A DNA stretch of 64,000 nt from Myrica gale (Eukaryota; Streptophyta; Magnoliopsida; Fagales; Myricaceae): NCBI GenBank assembly GCA_963930655.1, contig OZ005599.1:19793224-19857223 (forward strand), read 5' to 3'. A program made the position numbers and the translations under genes. The notes below the pieces were generated by a model that saw only the letters and a program-made list of their open reading frames with translations, did no database searches and was not told the origin of the DNA. How positions within the stretch are numbered: position 1 is the first letter of the stretch; each line of letters begins with the position of its first letter. Below are positions 35,743 through 50,150 of the stretch, in pieces.

Positions 35743-36600
35743 GATATCTTTTATATATGGTCAATCTGTTGGTATTTTGGGGTATTTGACATGATCGAGT
35801 TAAATCGTTGGAACACATTTTCATTAGGCCAGGAGTCGATGGTCTTTTCAAGAGACAGTAGTACCCTTAAGCTAATTTATATTAACTAAAAGTACCTTTA
35901 AGATAAATCTTGATAGATTTACTTGTTTGATAAGAGTAGCATGGATGTGGTCATATCGTTAACATCTGTACCGAAAGGCTTCTCTTTATGTCCCGGAATT
36001 ATTTCATCAAATTTGTGTGTCCCTTTGTTTTTGGTTACTGTCTTTTCACTAGCTAATACAAGTACATATGACAAGGAAATCCAAAACAAAAACACAACAA
36101 AGAGGCTCTAATGAAAAATAGGATCAATTAAGGCTGCCTTAATTTGTTTACCTCCACGTAAAAAAAATAAAAGAATATTTTTAGCTGTGAATATTTTCTG
36201 GTTTTTTTTTCGTGTTTGGCTGATGTCTTAAAAATGGTCTGAATTTTTTTCTGGGTTTTTGGTCTTATTTGGTTGTGTTTGATTTGTAATCTATCTTATT
36301 GTGATCAGAGCTTTGTTCAAACTATATACACTATTAATATTGTGTGCGGGTTGAAAATGACTTTACTCCTATATATAATCAAGAGGCGAAAATGCCACAT
36401 TAAATTACATTTTTTCCGTGAAGAAGGTGAGTACTCCACTTAAAATTTTCGACCTAAATTTCATTATCGTCCCAAACATATAAAGCTAGGAGTAAAATAT
36501 TTTGCTTGCACATATTTTCATGCAAAACAAACACGGGCCTGGAGGGTCAGGTTAAAACCTCTTATTTACAAATCACACGTTCTATCTTGAATTTTCATCA
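35743..36600. other. Intergenic, no gene seen
   Basis: AT-rich with a short ORF at 35923-36111 lacking recognisable motifs. Confidence 0.4.
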
Positions 36601-37377
36601 CACCGGCCTCTCCTCTACCCGCTCTTCCAGAACTGCATTTTGGTGATGCTCATTGTTCTCCCTGTTCTTTTGTCCATCCACAGATGCCGACCCGGACCCC
36701 GTATCCGCGAAAAAGATATCGGGCAAAGAATTCTGGTGTTTTGAGCTTGTTGACTTTGTTGAACCGCCACCAGATGACCCCTTTGACTTCCTCCGACATC
36801 GCGTGCGTTTGGGGACAGCAGGCAGGTCTGGTGACGGTAAGTCATTTCCGGCATTCAAATTCCAGGATCGTCTAGCATGTCGCGAACTGCCTGAAGAATT
36901 GCGGGTTGCGGAATCTAATGACAATTCCGTGGAGCGGTGACGCCTGGAGTGCTTTGTTGCTTCATAGCTCCAGTGGGGCGAGCTAGCAGGTGAACCAGCT
37001 CCTGCTGATTTAACATGCTGGAGCAGGGATTCTTCCGAACCAGCTCCACTTATTCGTTTACTTTCTTCAAATGCACAAATAATACGTTACACAGGTTTTG
37101 TGTTAACTAATCTCCATTCAAAGGGGAATAAGAAGTTCTAATTGATAAGTAATCATCCCAACTAAACCCAAAATTAAGAAGATGTCAGGCATTACAGTCT
37201 AATCAGGTCCCAAGCACTCGGGAAAATTTGTCCAAGTGAAGGCCTAGCAACATATGCTGAATTTAGAGCATGCGATTTCAGAAAATGCACCAAACTTTCA
37301 GATGACAATTTACCTAATTCTCCACTAGACACCGAAGGCCGTAATGAGACTTCTGATGTAGACTCGTACTCACTCAT
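36601..37377 (-). pseudogene. Possible fragment of an unidentified gene
   Basis: Two open stretches on the minus strand. The upstream one (37377-37195) follows a TGCAG acceptor-like site and reads MSEYESTSEVSLRPSVSSGE to SLGQIFPSAWDLIRL. The downstream one (about 37060-36601) is open for roughly 150 codons before TGA and is rich in Ser, Arg, Lys and His (HWSYEATKHSRRHRSTELSL, KRTRCRRKSKGSSGG). The composition looks like the disordered C-terminus of a nuclear protein. I recognise neither piece. They could be the last exons of a real minus-strand gene or a decayed copy; a clean donor linking them was not found. Confidence 0.35.
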
Positions 37378-39940
37378 CTGCAGTTATCATATCATTACAA
37401 TCAATGTGTTTTAGTCATCATGCTCATAAAATCTTTCCTTGTTGTCCCTGAAGGCTGAAGCTTGGCAATGTCGATGAATTGCTTTTTAATCAATAACAAG
37501 AAATCGTGGAGGGCAGAGAGGAGAGAAATAGGATGCAACATACCCAGCTTGGCGAGTTCACGGACGGGCCGTCCCACCCAATGTGCGCAACATGCTTTAC
37601 ATCTGTGGGATACCCAATTTGCATGTCGGATTCTTTCTCATCTGCATGATTGAATGTTTTGTCACCTCACGTTTCTTAAATCAATCATTCGTTGTTGAAA
37701 ATATGAATAGTAATGCTCAACATGCTTGTTTGCTGGAAAAGGTGAAGCCAAACTCTGTATTTTTCAGTGTGTTTTCTGTGCAACCAGATAGAATAGGTGC
37801 ACACCATAAAAAAAATACATTACATTGAAGAGTATTAGTTTTGAGAAGAAACAATAGAAGAAAAAGGAGATAGCAAAAGTGAAGAGTCCTCGTTTAGATA
37901 GCATAAATGAGACCAGGGAAGATTGTCGACCTTGTAATCGTGTTGTATGATATAATTTAATTCAGGCAGGAAAGAGGGTCTGCCGGCTTACCAAATATCA
38001 GGGACATGTATCTTAGGCCTTTTAATAGACCTTTCACTTTTGCCGCCATTTTGGCTGAGGTACTTGGCTATGGTCACCGGAAACTGTACGCAGCCAAAGA
38101 ACAGGGTGCGGGCTCAGGCAGGCTTCCAATCTTCAAATAGAAACAGGAAAATGTACGTTGCGGATGGATTCCTAATTTTTCCAAAGGTCTCTTAAGAGGT
38201 GCTTTCGAGTTCCCCTCAACACGTTTGAATAAAGACAGAAGAAATGGTGTTGCAGAGAAAGCATGTATATTATATACCTTCAGAACAAATTTTGTCCTGA
38301 TGAACATAAGTTGGTAAAAGTGCCTGATGTTCCGGTCTTCTGGAGGCTTTGTCCAAATCACATCTCAATCTCCAACCATACCTTCGGAGAATTCCATGGA
38401 GCCTGCCTCATTTATATTTCAGACAACAAAATGTCAAAGCAGTTGAGAAACCAATGAACATATATATGTGAAGATCACTGTCTGCCAATTCTTAATTGGG
38501 TATTTTGTTTGCTTGACCAAGAAGAAAAAGACCGGGACAGGCTGGACCTGGAAAATCCCCAACACGGGGTTTTGTTTGACAAGGCCCCTTGATCACACGG
38601 TGTTGGTTCCCGTTGCCAGGGAAATAAAAACCAATAGCTTGACCGGATTTTCAGGTATAAATCTAAGTAGAGCCAAAATCCTTGGCCGTTGGCTAAATAT
38701 GGGCAGGGTCTTTTAGCGGTCTTCTGGTGAGCGCGGAAGAACCGGGTGTGAAACAAACGTACGTCAATTATGGAAGGTGTAAAGGAGCAAACCAGGAAAA
38801 ACAAAATAAAAAATATAGGCTGAGGGAGTAAAGAGAATTTTTTTTTTGTCTCCTGACATTCCATAGGTTTCGGTATGCCCAAAGAATCTCCTGGCTGGTT
38901 TATAAGAGCCCTGACACATAACATAGATGGAATCAGCTACATTGGAGTTAGAAGTTATTAGAACAAACCTCTCTGCATGCCTGCTCAAATCTGACGAGTT
39001 TCATTTCTTAGATTTAGGAAATTCTTAAGGAATGAGGAGTTGCATCGAGAGCTGCAGGTTTTCCGAAGTGATAGGCAGTGCCGTCTGTGCCGATGTCATT
39101 GAATACCTCTACCCTAGTGTCATTTGATTAGAAACCGCGAGTTTAGTGTATTGTAGAACATGAAAATTCTGAAGGAATTTTGTCGTTGAAGCTTTTTTTT
39201 TGACTATTTTCTTAACTAATATTTTGAATTAGTTATATTTCCATTCAAAATTAGTCAAAAATTTCTCAAACACTACCTAAGATATCAATCCATGGGGGCA
39301 AGGATTCCATAGGACTGGAGAGGGAGAGTCCAGCAAAGCATCTCCATGCGGAACAAAGCATACGCCAAGTATACGAGCTTCGTATAAAATGTCACATCCA
39401 AGACCAATCACCAATCACCAGTCCAAGGAAAGTGAACATTCTTAACTTCGCGACCACTTGCGACAATTGACAATGTCGGCTGAAATAGAGACATTTTAGG
39501 TCCTTTTGCTTAGCTATAAATCACTTTTTTTAAAAACAGTTTTCTGTTGTAAAACTAAGGAAAAATAGAAAAAGAGCAATAGTTTTTCAGGAACTATGAT
39601 ATATTCTAAATATTGTTGTCTTACAATTCATCTCAATAGCCCTTATATAGGCATAGAGGAGATACATAGAATTAAAAGAAATTCAAATGAAAATAAAAAA
39701 ATACATAATTGTGAGAAAACTAACTGTTGATAAAATGTGTAACTTTTGTAACGGTCGGTAAAAGGTGTAACGGATGTAACGGTCATCTACAATAACTCAC
39801 AATATTCATCACATTTTCAATGCGTTGTGTTTCTATTCTAATTTATGATGTTTGGTTGTCATGTCAAATATATTTTTTTGAAAATATTTTTTTAATGTTT
39901 TTTACTATATTGTTAATAAACTTAATTTTTAATATTAATC
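37378..39940. other. Intergenic, no confident gene
   Basis: No recognisable domain on either strand. A minus-strand stretch near 38370-38280 reads SRRPEHQALLPTYVHQDK before a GT and could be an isolated exon of the unidentified gene at 36.6 kb. Support is weak. Confidence 0.35.
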
Positions 39941-39943
39941 TGA

Positions 39944-40700
39944 TTCTTTTCGGGTTCGTGTTTCAAAACTCAACCTCGATTCTAAAAAAAAATAAAACTG
40001 TCGGGGTCGGGTTCCTTTGAATGCTTGAGTTTCGAGTTAGAGACGCGAACACGAACTTGATTTTTCTCAAGTTCATATTTCAAAACTCGACCCCGAAAAT
40101 GCTAAAATCGTCTAGGTCAGGTTCCTTTGAATGTTTTAGTTTCGGGTTAGAGACCCGAACACGAACCTGATTTTTCTCGGGTTCATGTTTCAAAACCCGA
40201 CCCCGACCCCGAAAAAAGCTAAAATCTTCAGGGTCAGATTCTTTTGAATGCTTTTTAGTTTCGGGTTAGAGACCCAAACACGAACCTGATTTTTCTCGGG
40301 TTCATGTTTCAAAACCCGACCTGACTCCGAAAAAAGCTAAAACCGTCAGGGTCGGGTTCTTTTGAATGATTTGGTTTCGGATTAAAGACACGAACACAAA
40401 CATGATTTTTCTGACTCAAGTTTCAAAACCCAACCCCGATCCCGGAAAAAAAAACTAAAATCTTCATGGTCATATTCCTTTGAATGCTTTAGTTTTGAGT
40501 TAGACCCGAACACGAACCTGATTTTTCTCAAATTCATGTTTTAAAAACCAACCTCGACCCGAAAAAAGCTAAAACCGTCGGGGTTAGGTTCTTTTGATTG
40601 ATTTGGTTTTGTGTTAGAGGCTTGGACACGAACTTGATTTTTTTCGGGTTCATGTTTCAAAACCTGACCCGACTACTACGTAACTCGACCAGTTTGACTT
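39944..40700. repeat. Tandem array, unit about 116 bp, 6-7 copies
   Basis: The landmark TTTTTCTCGGGTTCATGTTT or close variants recur at about 39944, 40061, 40171, 40290, 40406, 40522 and 40638, giving spacings of 110-119 bp. Each unit also has a GTCGGGTTCCTTTGAATG-like block and ACCCGAACACGAACCTGAT. GGGTT and AACCC words are arranged so that each unit can fold on itself. Copies differ at roughly one base in ten. No ORF runs through the array. Confidence 0.92.
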
Positions 40701-41216
40701 GAACCGAATCGATTTCAAGTCAGGAGGTCATGTCGATTGGTTTTTAACCACCTCTAAGACTGGGAGAGGTAGGTCATGAAAGAAGATTCAATAGTTTCAA
40801 AAAGTAAACCACTTTCAGAAAAGTGGAGCTATCTTTTACGGTTGACTGAATTGAGTTTCAATTGATCTTACCCTCCCTAGCGGAGGAGGTACCATGTGAG
40901 CTAACGCTCACCGGTGAGCTAAGCCTAGTTGAATAGAACATATAACCGTGGTAATGACAATATGCACAGATCAGGAGCTCCAAAATCATCAAGAGACAAG
41001 TAGGAAAAAAGAACGAAAGCAGAAATCAAAGAGTAATCTGCAGAACACGTGGAAGTAACTTATTCTTTAATACTTTAACCAACAAAAAAACACTTACAAG
41101 TATTAAGTTTCAAACTTTCGAAGCCAATGCAAATTATTCCAATACTTCAAAACTAAAAGAGACAGATGGTTAACAAAACAGGGTAACTTGAAGCAAGTCA
41201 TCTGGAGATATTTTCC

Positions 41217-43903
41217 TTATGAAGCCTTCAGATCATCCAAGCCAACACTTGCCTGTGTCAAGAGAGGAACTTCTATGAGCCTTTACTTGGGATACTAAAA
41301 GACTCGAGGTAATTATTTTCCTGAATAAAACCAAGGTAAATAACTGAAGTAAACCATATGACAATCCATCTAGCAGATTCTCAGTATTTTCATGCTCAAC
41401 ATTCTGTCACGTCCAAATTCATCATTTCAGATTCATACCTAGAATCCCAATCTGGCATTTGCTTTCTTTCTTTATCCAGAAGGAGCACATACCTCACTTC
41501 AAAAGTTTCTAAGACATAACGTCAGGAATTGAGATTCTATTCCCCCTCACTTTCTTCTCAAAGTTTCCAAACAGTCAAGAATCATTGATTTTCAAACCAA
41601 ACGTGGTCAGACTCCAACAGTCAAAACTAGATCAGGACATTATGTTAAAGCAAGTCAGTCAGCTCTGCAATAGAAAAGACATCTTACCAGAAATTTGTGA
41701 TTCTCTTCAAGAAGAGGGGAGAAGGTTACGCAAAATTTTTCTATGTCAGCATAAATATCACCACTGCCCCCTATCACCTCAAGGAACTTCTTTCTATCCG
41801 GAGCAAGCTTCATGGCAACCTGCAAAGCACCTCCTAAAGTTAAAACGTCTAAATGGAATTCTCCCTCATTATCTTACTATTATAATTCAAAAGGTTTGAA
41901 AGCTCAGAGCAAACAAAAGAAAAAAGTTCAAAAGGGAGCATATTGCAACTAGTTCTGAAAATCCAAGAAAAGTATCCGTTTCTACCAAAAAACTCAGAAA
42001 AGTGATCTCATTGGAGCTGATTCAATTCCAATTCATAAATATTCCAAGAGGGCAAGAATTAGTAGGGGGCAGCAAAGTAATTACAGTGAAACTTGAACTA
42101 GCAAGCCAGCCATGCCATTTCTTCAGGGTCTTGCCATAGGCGTCACTACAAGCTTGTGACATTGGCCAATCCTTATGCTCAAGCAAGTTGCGAAACAACG
42201 CCACCAAGAAATCCATTGCTCTGAAGAAGTTTCATAATAAACCCCATAAATATGAAGAAATCACATGTTTAAAGCAAAAAAAAAATTACAAAATAGGCAA
42301 ATGAGAACCATAGAAACAAGCTCCATTTAGATTCTTAGCCCAGCTGCCAAAGATGGTTTTCAGATAAATAAAAAAAGTTCTAAACCACCATATTAAGTTT
42401 TTTACAGAAAAAGAAAACCACCATATTAAGCATTACCTTTGTCATTGACTACAATACTCCTTGGTTTCGACATGACCAATGAATACAGAGCCGAAGGAAA
42501 CTTCCTGACTTGCTTTCATGTTTTTAGAGAACATTGCCAAAGGAGACATGCACGTCAGCACGTGCCATAGAAAAGCGAGCAGACATACACAGAGATGAAG
42601 ACAGAAAGAGATGGGAGTGTTTCGTAGATTTTCTCATAAGACATCCTTTGCATTCATCAATTTCTTTTGTATTTTTGTTCTTCGTTTGGGTGCTGTCCAT
42701 AGTGTTCATAAGTTTAATGACATCTTCAAAGTGTTTTCTAGCCAACTTAATTGTTACTATTTCTATTTTCTAAATTGCATAAATATTAAGGAAAGCCTTT
42801 TTCTTACGAAATTGAACAAAATAGTGCACACAAAAAAGCACATATGGTTAGTATCACTTACCTTGTCAACCAAAGAAGACCGTTGGTGCAACTGGATGAG
42901 GCTTTCGCTGTTTTAGCTGCAACCTCAACTTTCACCATGCTATACAAGTGGTTGAATTCGGATGGACTTGAAGTATATTTAGACTCCAATCTCTAAAAGA
43001 GAAAATCAATACAGTATGGAGTTGGAACATGTAGCATTTGAATCTGGAACAAACTGAAAGGTTATTTTGCTTTAGATATCCCCAAAAAAGATCATCAATG
43101 TGATGTGATTCTTTTTTTTTTTTCAACTTTTGTCTATCCAGCTTTAATAACATAAAAAATAATCTAACATCACCCAAACAATTTCTACTTCAAGCCAGAG
43201 CTCGTTAAGCAAAATGAACACGTACAAACATTTGGCTCACCCTAGCAAAGACAGAAGTGGACTTTCTAATCTCCATCTTACTAGCTCTTATACTTGAAAG
43301 TATCATAGAGATACATTGCATGAAGACTCATAAGAAACCTTTACAAGCAAGAAGAAATAACTGATCTCAGAGACAACCTAGTGAGCTTGACTGGAAAATA
43401 CATGATAATACATGGTATGAACATCTTACCGTTATGTTTCCGCCAATGTCAGATTTCACAAGGGACATAGCAGCTCCAAACTTCTCTGCCATCAGAAATA
43501 ATGAACAAATTATTGCTACCAGGAATACACGACCAAACACAAATCTTTCATAAGATAAGGTGAAATGCTCATTGACTCACGAGGAGTAAAAGTTTTACAA
43601 GTACATATTTTTAGAACGTAACAAGTAATTAGAATCGCGAATGGATTTTGAAAGTTTCAAAGTGGGACAGCATTTAGAACAAAATATGCAGTGCCTGAAA
43701 CAAACATTACAATGCTACTAGCTTTGGATAAAGTTTCCAGATGGTTCCATTTTGGTATGCAAATAGCGGGCGCTAGAGAAAGCACCTATCACAGGCAGTA
43801 TCTGCTTGCAGACTTCCAAGAAAGGCTTGGTCAGCAGTTCCCCTTCCTCGGGCTTCACATGCTTCATCCCTTCCAAAGCAGGCGTGAAACAAGTTCCTTC
43901 CAT
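41217..43903 (-). CDS. GLTP1: Glycolipid transfer protein 1
   Basis: Six coding exons in transcript order: 43903-43786, 43485-43430, 42992-42862, 42220-42085, 41819-41688 and 41252-41217. All joins keep frame and give 202 residues, the size I recall for the Arabidopsis protein. GLTP-fold proteins move single glycosphingolipids or glucosylceramide between membranes in the cytosol. Conserved parts include MEGTCFTPALEGMKHVKPEE, the headgroup-site block VKSDIGGNITRLESK (Asp, Asn and Lys), the stacking Trp in NGLLWLTRAMDFLV and the His in KKWHGWLASSSFT. The C-terminus is ASVGLDDLKAS. There is no signal peptide. A TGCAG acceptor 14 bases before the ATG points to a 5'UTR intron. I see no defects. 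Confidence 0.95.
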
Positions 43904-44810
43904 TTCTATGATCTACTGCATTATTCACCCCAAATCATAAACGAAACAGTAAAAAAATTAGTATCAGATTTGAAATACACGGAAACGGAAAATGTCCTCG
44001 ACTTCAAAAGACTAGAACGACAATAACTGGTTAAAAGTATAAAATTGGATCCAGGCAAAAAACGACGTTATAAATGCCACAATCACGGGCCCAGTACTTT
44101 GAAATAGTAATTTAAGATCGGAAACTAACCCATAAAACAATACTAACAAAAATCGACCTGCATAGACAATGAAAATTAACTTTTAATCTTATATGCATAC
44201 TTTTAGTTTGTTAGAGACGGCAAATTTTGTAAAGTATACGCTTTGCTCAAACAAACAAATACAAAAGTGGATGCGAATTATCCAATTGATACGAAGTATC
44301 TAGTTCAAAGCCATTATCGGAAGCGAACTAAGTCACTACGAAACACGCGCATTGGACGGGCATAAAACTATAAAATATTCCCCCTAGATCGCATAAATAT
44401 CATAACTTCCCTCATAATCCATCTTGGTTCTTTAGCAACAAATAAGAAACATAGATCAGTAATTTGATCCGATCCGTAAAAATCGCAGAGATCAAAATAG
44501 TGACAAATTATTGCGAGCGAGAGAGAGGGAGGGAGGGAGAGATGGTCCAGATGGATCCCAACGTACAAGGAAATTGTGGGCACGGCTCGTCCGGTTCAGG
44601 AGCTCAGTGACGCTTACTAAGCTTAAGGTCGATCTGCAAGATATAAATTGCAGAGGGAAAGAAAGCAAAAGCAAAATCAATACGGTTGAAAGGAGGAGAA
44701 AGCAGAGGAAAATGTGGGTTTGATTCGGTGGAGGACGAACCTTTTGATAGTGCACAAAGATCCGTGGCAGACGAGGGAGAACGCATCAGATTCGATCTGG
44801 TAACGATGAG
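43904..44810 (-). other. Presumed 5'UTR intron and leader of GLTP1
   Basis: The acceptor AATAATGCAG lies just before the coding start, and a donor-like TTAGTAAGCG lies near 44620 on the minus strand. A CT-rich leader exon at about 44620-44800 is therefore likely. A GAGAGAGGGAGGGAGG run lies at about 44518-44540 on the plus strand. Confidence 0.45.
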
Positions 44811-46579
44811 CTTTATCGGTTTAGATTCGGATTTGATAGCTTTTTATTGGGGAGCAGTTTGGATTTTATTAATTAATTGGAGAGAAACGGGTCGTGTCGG
44901 TTACTCGGTTTCACGTTCCACTTCTGCGAAGCCATATAACCTGCGACTCTGCAACTGGGCTTGTTGGTCAAACAGATTACAGTAAAGTGCCACGTCAATT
45001 AATAACGCTCGACAAATTGACGTTACGCATTGTCCGGAGAAAAACTCGTGACTTATAAAAAATCAGAACTGTTTTGTTCTATGAGTTGTTCTATGAGTTT
45101 TTCCATTGAATAGAATTCTTTGGTTAACTTCTCATTATTTCTAACCAGGTACTGATCATCTATTGTATTGGGTTCTTGTCTGCAGTAGATTCAAACTAAC
45201 TTCTGTTGTGTTGAGAAATAAAATTTTAGGATGATTAAAATTTTAGGTATTTGGGTTTGATGAAAAAGTGAAGAGAGTAAAAAAGTGTATGAAAATTGAT
45301 GAAAAAGTGAGAAGAGAAAGTGTTTTATAATGATGATAAAATTTTAGGTGGATAAAATTTTGTTACGCAAGCAGAGCCTTCATTCAGCTTAGTGGCAGAT
45401 ATGTTTTCAAACTAAAATTTTGGAAAGGTTTATAGGAGTAGGGGGAAAAGTAAATTAGTTTATTTGAATAAATTTTTTATATTTATTATAATAAAAAATA
45501 TGATTTAATAAGAAAAAGAGATTATTTTATATTTATTTTATGAGAAAAATTATAGTTAGTCTCATAATCATAATGCAATATCAATATTGACCTTTCAGTT
45601 ATCAAAACAATGCCCTTTAATTTTTTAAAGTCTTCAATGTATCTTGTTCAAATCAGGCTTAAAGTAGAAAAAATACGAAATGCATCTTTAAGAAAAAATT
45701 ACTTTATTTCTAAAAAAATTGTTTTGAATGGACATTTCGATCATTTTGAATGTTTTTCTGTATGCTTTTGGCAACTGATTTTGGACGGGTGTGCATTAAA
45801 GATTTTCAAAAAATAAAAGAACATGATGTGCATCGAATATTTAAAAAAATAATAAAAAGATGTAAATCTCCGTTTTGATAATTGAGAGAACGAGATTAAT
45901 TTTGCCTTATAATTATAAATCAAACTATTATTTTTTTCATATTTTATTAAACTAACATTTTGGACGCAAACAACACCTTAATAAATCACAGACATGGTTC
46001 ACAATTGAGCCTAATTACGTCACCAATATAATCTTTGAAGGGAATCAAACATAGGATTATGCCTTTGATTCACACAGTTCCAAATACGCTGTAACAAATG
46101 AGGACGTGAGGTAATTCGGAGTGGAATGGGATCAACCATTTGATAATCTATTTCGCTGAGCCTGAGTGTATAATAATATTTATGTGTAATTTTATAATTA
46201 GAAAATTTAATATTTTAATCCTTGAGATTTCACTACTTTTATTTTTTTATCCTTAAAATTCATTTTTTTCAGATTTTGATCCTTCAATTTATATTTTTTT
46301 ACCAAATAACCCTCCATCCGTCTATTTTTCTAACAGTAGAGAATGTGACTAAAATATATAATCCCGTCGGTATATTCTCTTGCCGTGTAACGGGAATATG
46401 AGAATACAAACTAGTTATTCGGCTGATTTGAAATTGTGTGGCCTGGATAATGACATCATCCCACGTTCTCGTCCTTGTGCCCGAGATGAGATCTCTCCTT
46501 TAGCGTTACTTGGAATGGTACTCAGAAGTCTACCTTCTAATTCTTTTAAAATTAATTCATGAATATTCTGATTTATTTA
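44811..46579. other. Intergenic DNA with repeat fragments
   Basis: About 45225-45375 resembles the MITE interior (TTTGATGAAAAAGTGAAGAG). About 46205-46335 is a diverged copy of the inverted-arm repeat seen at 13504 (TTTTAATCCTTGAGATTTCA, CATCCGTCTATTTTTCTAAC). No gene was seen. Confidence 0.45.
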
Positions 46580-46754
46580 GGCTCGGTTTGAGTATTAGTG
46601 TATTAAATTTGATGAAAAAGTAAAGAAAAAGATGATTTTTAATATTTATTAAAGTGAAAAGTAATGATATGATGGGGGAGAGAGAAATTATATTATAATT
46701 TTTTATTATGTTAAAATTTTAAAAAGTGTAAAATTTTTGTTTACAAACACACCC
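46580..46754. mobile_element. Tourist-like MITE
   Basis: Ends GGCTCGGTTTG and CAAACACACCC, flanked by TTA (46577-46579) and TTA (46755-46757). The interior matches the copies at 8040 and 16060 (AAATTTGATGAAAAAGTAAA, GGGAGAGAGAAATTATATTA). Confidence 0.65.
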
Positions 46755-46812
46755 TTAATTTCTTACAACTATTGATGTTTGTGAGCTAATCATATAATCT
46801 ATATGATATGAG

Positions 46813-48001
46813 TAGGGGTGTTCAATCATACTAAAAAATTCTGGTTCCATGGACACCGACATCAAGTTTCCGGTATCCGATAGGATTAACTGGTTAAGTG
46901 GCTCCTATTTACAAAAACCTTATAGTTTTATCGCTTCGCAGGTTAATCAACATCGGATTATCAGGTATCGGTAAGACTGGATTTTTTTTTTTAAATAGCA
47001 ACGTTTATGATAGGCCATCGTATGTTTATTCTGGAACTGCTGACAACCACTGCCGGTTCGGCTTCTTACAACCTGTCCCCTAGTCGTGGCAACTACTACT
47101 TCGGAAATGGCTACCGTACCAAGCCCCATATCTTCACTAGTTAGCAAATATGTCGAAAAGGTGACTCCAGCGCGTTCGTTTTGACTGTTAGTTTTAACCA
47201 TGAAGCTATTTGTATGTTGTACTAAATGACTGAATTTATTATCTAAAAAAAATGTCTTGTTAAAGCCTAGTTGTTGTTCAAGAAGATATTGGGTACTCTA
47301 ATATATGCATAATTTGTAAATATCTATTATCGTCTTTCCTGTATTTTATTTTTTGTATTATCTTTTCTTTTATTTCGTTATCTGTATTTTTTTTTTTGAG
47401 CATCCGCAAGGCAAACACAGAGAAATGTTGAACAGCACTTGGTGGGTGTTTCATGATTCGCATCTTGAACAACCCGCTCCCTCTCCCTCTCCCTCTCCCT
47501 CTCTCTCTCTCTCGGATGCGGGAAGTGAAAATATGTAGATGATAACTAAAAAGGATTGTTCTACTTTTTAATGGAGTATGTTTAGACAAATTATAGGGTT
47601 TAATTCCAAACAAAGATTTAAAAGGTGCGGAAATGAGAGATTGATTATAGAGTTATGATGTTCTCTAAGTTTATTAATTTTGAATTTTATTTAGTTTTGG
47701 ACTTTAGATTATTTTATTATCTTTTAAGATGTTCTCTAATTTTATTGATTTTGGATTTCATTAGTTTTGATTTTATTGATATGTGATCGATGAACAAAAA
47801 AAATACATTGAGCCAAGTACAAAAAATGCTAAAAAAATGGTCCAATATAAATGAAGGTTAACCGGGAACTGTCACCGCTAAGGACCGGATATTGCCCTTA
47901 ACGATAGTAGTGGCAGTGACCAATATTGGAAAATCGGCTTGTCCAGTGTAGGTGCTGGTTTTGGCCATAACCGACACCTACACTGGGTTTGAACATCCAT
48001 A
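46813..48001. mobile_element. Composite hAT-like element
   Basis: Left end TAGGGGTGTTCAA (46813-46825) pairs with right end TTGAACATCCATA (to 48001). Both terminal parts carry ACCGG- and CCGATA-type words. The 8 bp outside each end do not match, so either the duplication has decayed or the two ends come from different copies around an unrelated middle. The middle includes a CCCTCT microsatellite at about 47477-47514. Confidence 0.45.
47477..47514. repeat. (CCCTCT)n/(CT)n microsatellite
   Basis: Repeated CCCTCT units grade into CTCTCTCTCTC. Confidence 0.9.
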
Positions 48002-48022
48002 GAACGGACATGTGGAGTCAGC

Positions 48023-48352
48023 TAGGGCTACAAACCGGATTTTCGGTACAGTTTTCAGACCGAATTTCCGGTCCTACTAAAATAGAGGACCGGACCGAAC
48101 TACTTATAAGTGGTTCAGTCCGGTCCACTTAAGTGGTCCGGACCGGTTTCAATTTTTTTTTTCTTCATTTTTTAGGTTAATTTCGAAAGGGGAAGGACAT
48201 ATAAAAATGTAGAGTTTTAGTTTAGATTAAAATTAATTTTTTTAAGGTTGTAATTTGTATTAAAAAATATAATTTTTTATATTAATAGGACCGGAAATCC
48301 GGTTCAATTTTACTGTCCGATCCGGTCTGCGGTTTGACTTTGTTCAGCCCTA
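48023..48352. mobile_element. Non-autonomous hAT element, 330 bp, exact duplication
   Basis: It starts TAGGGCTACAAACCGG and ends GTTCAGCCCTA. It is flanked by a perfect 8-bp direct repeat GAGTCAGC (48015-48022 and 48353-48360), the hAT signature. The interior has GGACCGG and CCGGTCC words near each end around an AT-rich core, and no ORF. The exact duplication suggests it is the youngest DNA transposon insertion here. Confidence 0.85.
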
Positions 48353-48628
48353 GAGTCAGCGCAACTTTGAGCCCAACATGGACTTTGGGTTAGTTAAGGT
48401 TAGACTTCTTGAGCCCAAGCTCAGCTGAGCCCGGAATGAAGAAATCCAAATTCAGTGCAGAGTTTGGGTTAGGACTATAAAGTTTGGGTCAAGTTCTGAA
48501 GCCTAACTGTGTAAGTTTGCACCCCTATTAGGCCGAAAATCTCTAACAGACACCCGCAACCCGACCCGTATTGTTAAATCTGAAAACGAAAACTCCACAA
48601 CCCTACATCGGACGGTCTACAATCCCCT

Positions 48629-48656
48629 ATAAAATACCTTAAAACAAAAACCCTAA
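48629..48656 (+). promoter_or_regulatory. TATA box and telo-box of the eL14 gene
   Basis: TATAAAATA (48629-48637) is followed by AAACCCTAA (48648-48656), the telo-box typical of plant ribosomal protein promoters and leaders, where it helps coordinate expression in dividing cells. A pyrimidine-rich leader leads to the ATG at 48736. Confidence 0.75.
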
Positions 48657-48735
48657 TCTCTGCCATCTTCCATTTGCTCTCTTTCGCTCCGCCTCTCATT
48701 CTCGCCCTCACTGTCACACACCTCACGACTCCAGA

Positions 48736-50150
<1,415 letters not shown>

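Noticed and set aside
38475-38924. 149-codon minus-strand ORF
   Set aside because: No conserved motifs, mixed repeat-like composition and no flanking splice structure.
47278-47613. 111-codon ORF with RERERGRGRGRG
   Set aside because: The basic run is a translation of the CCCTCT/CT microsatellite inside the composite hAT-like element.
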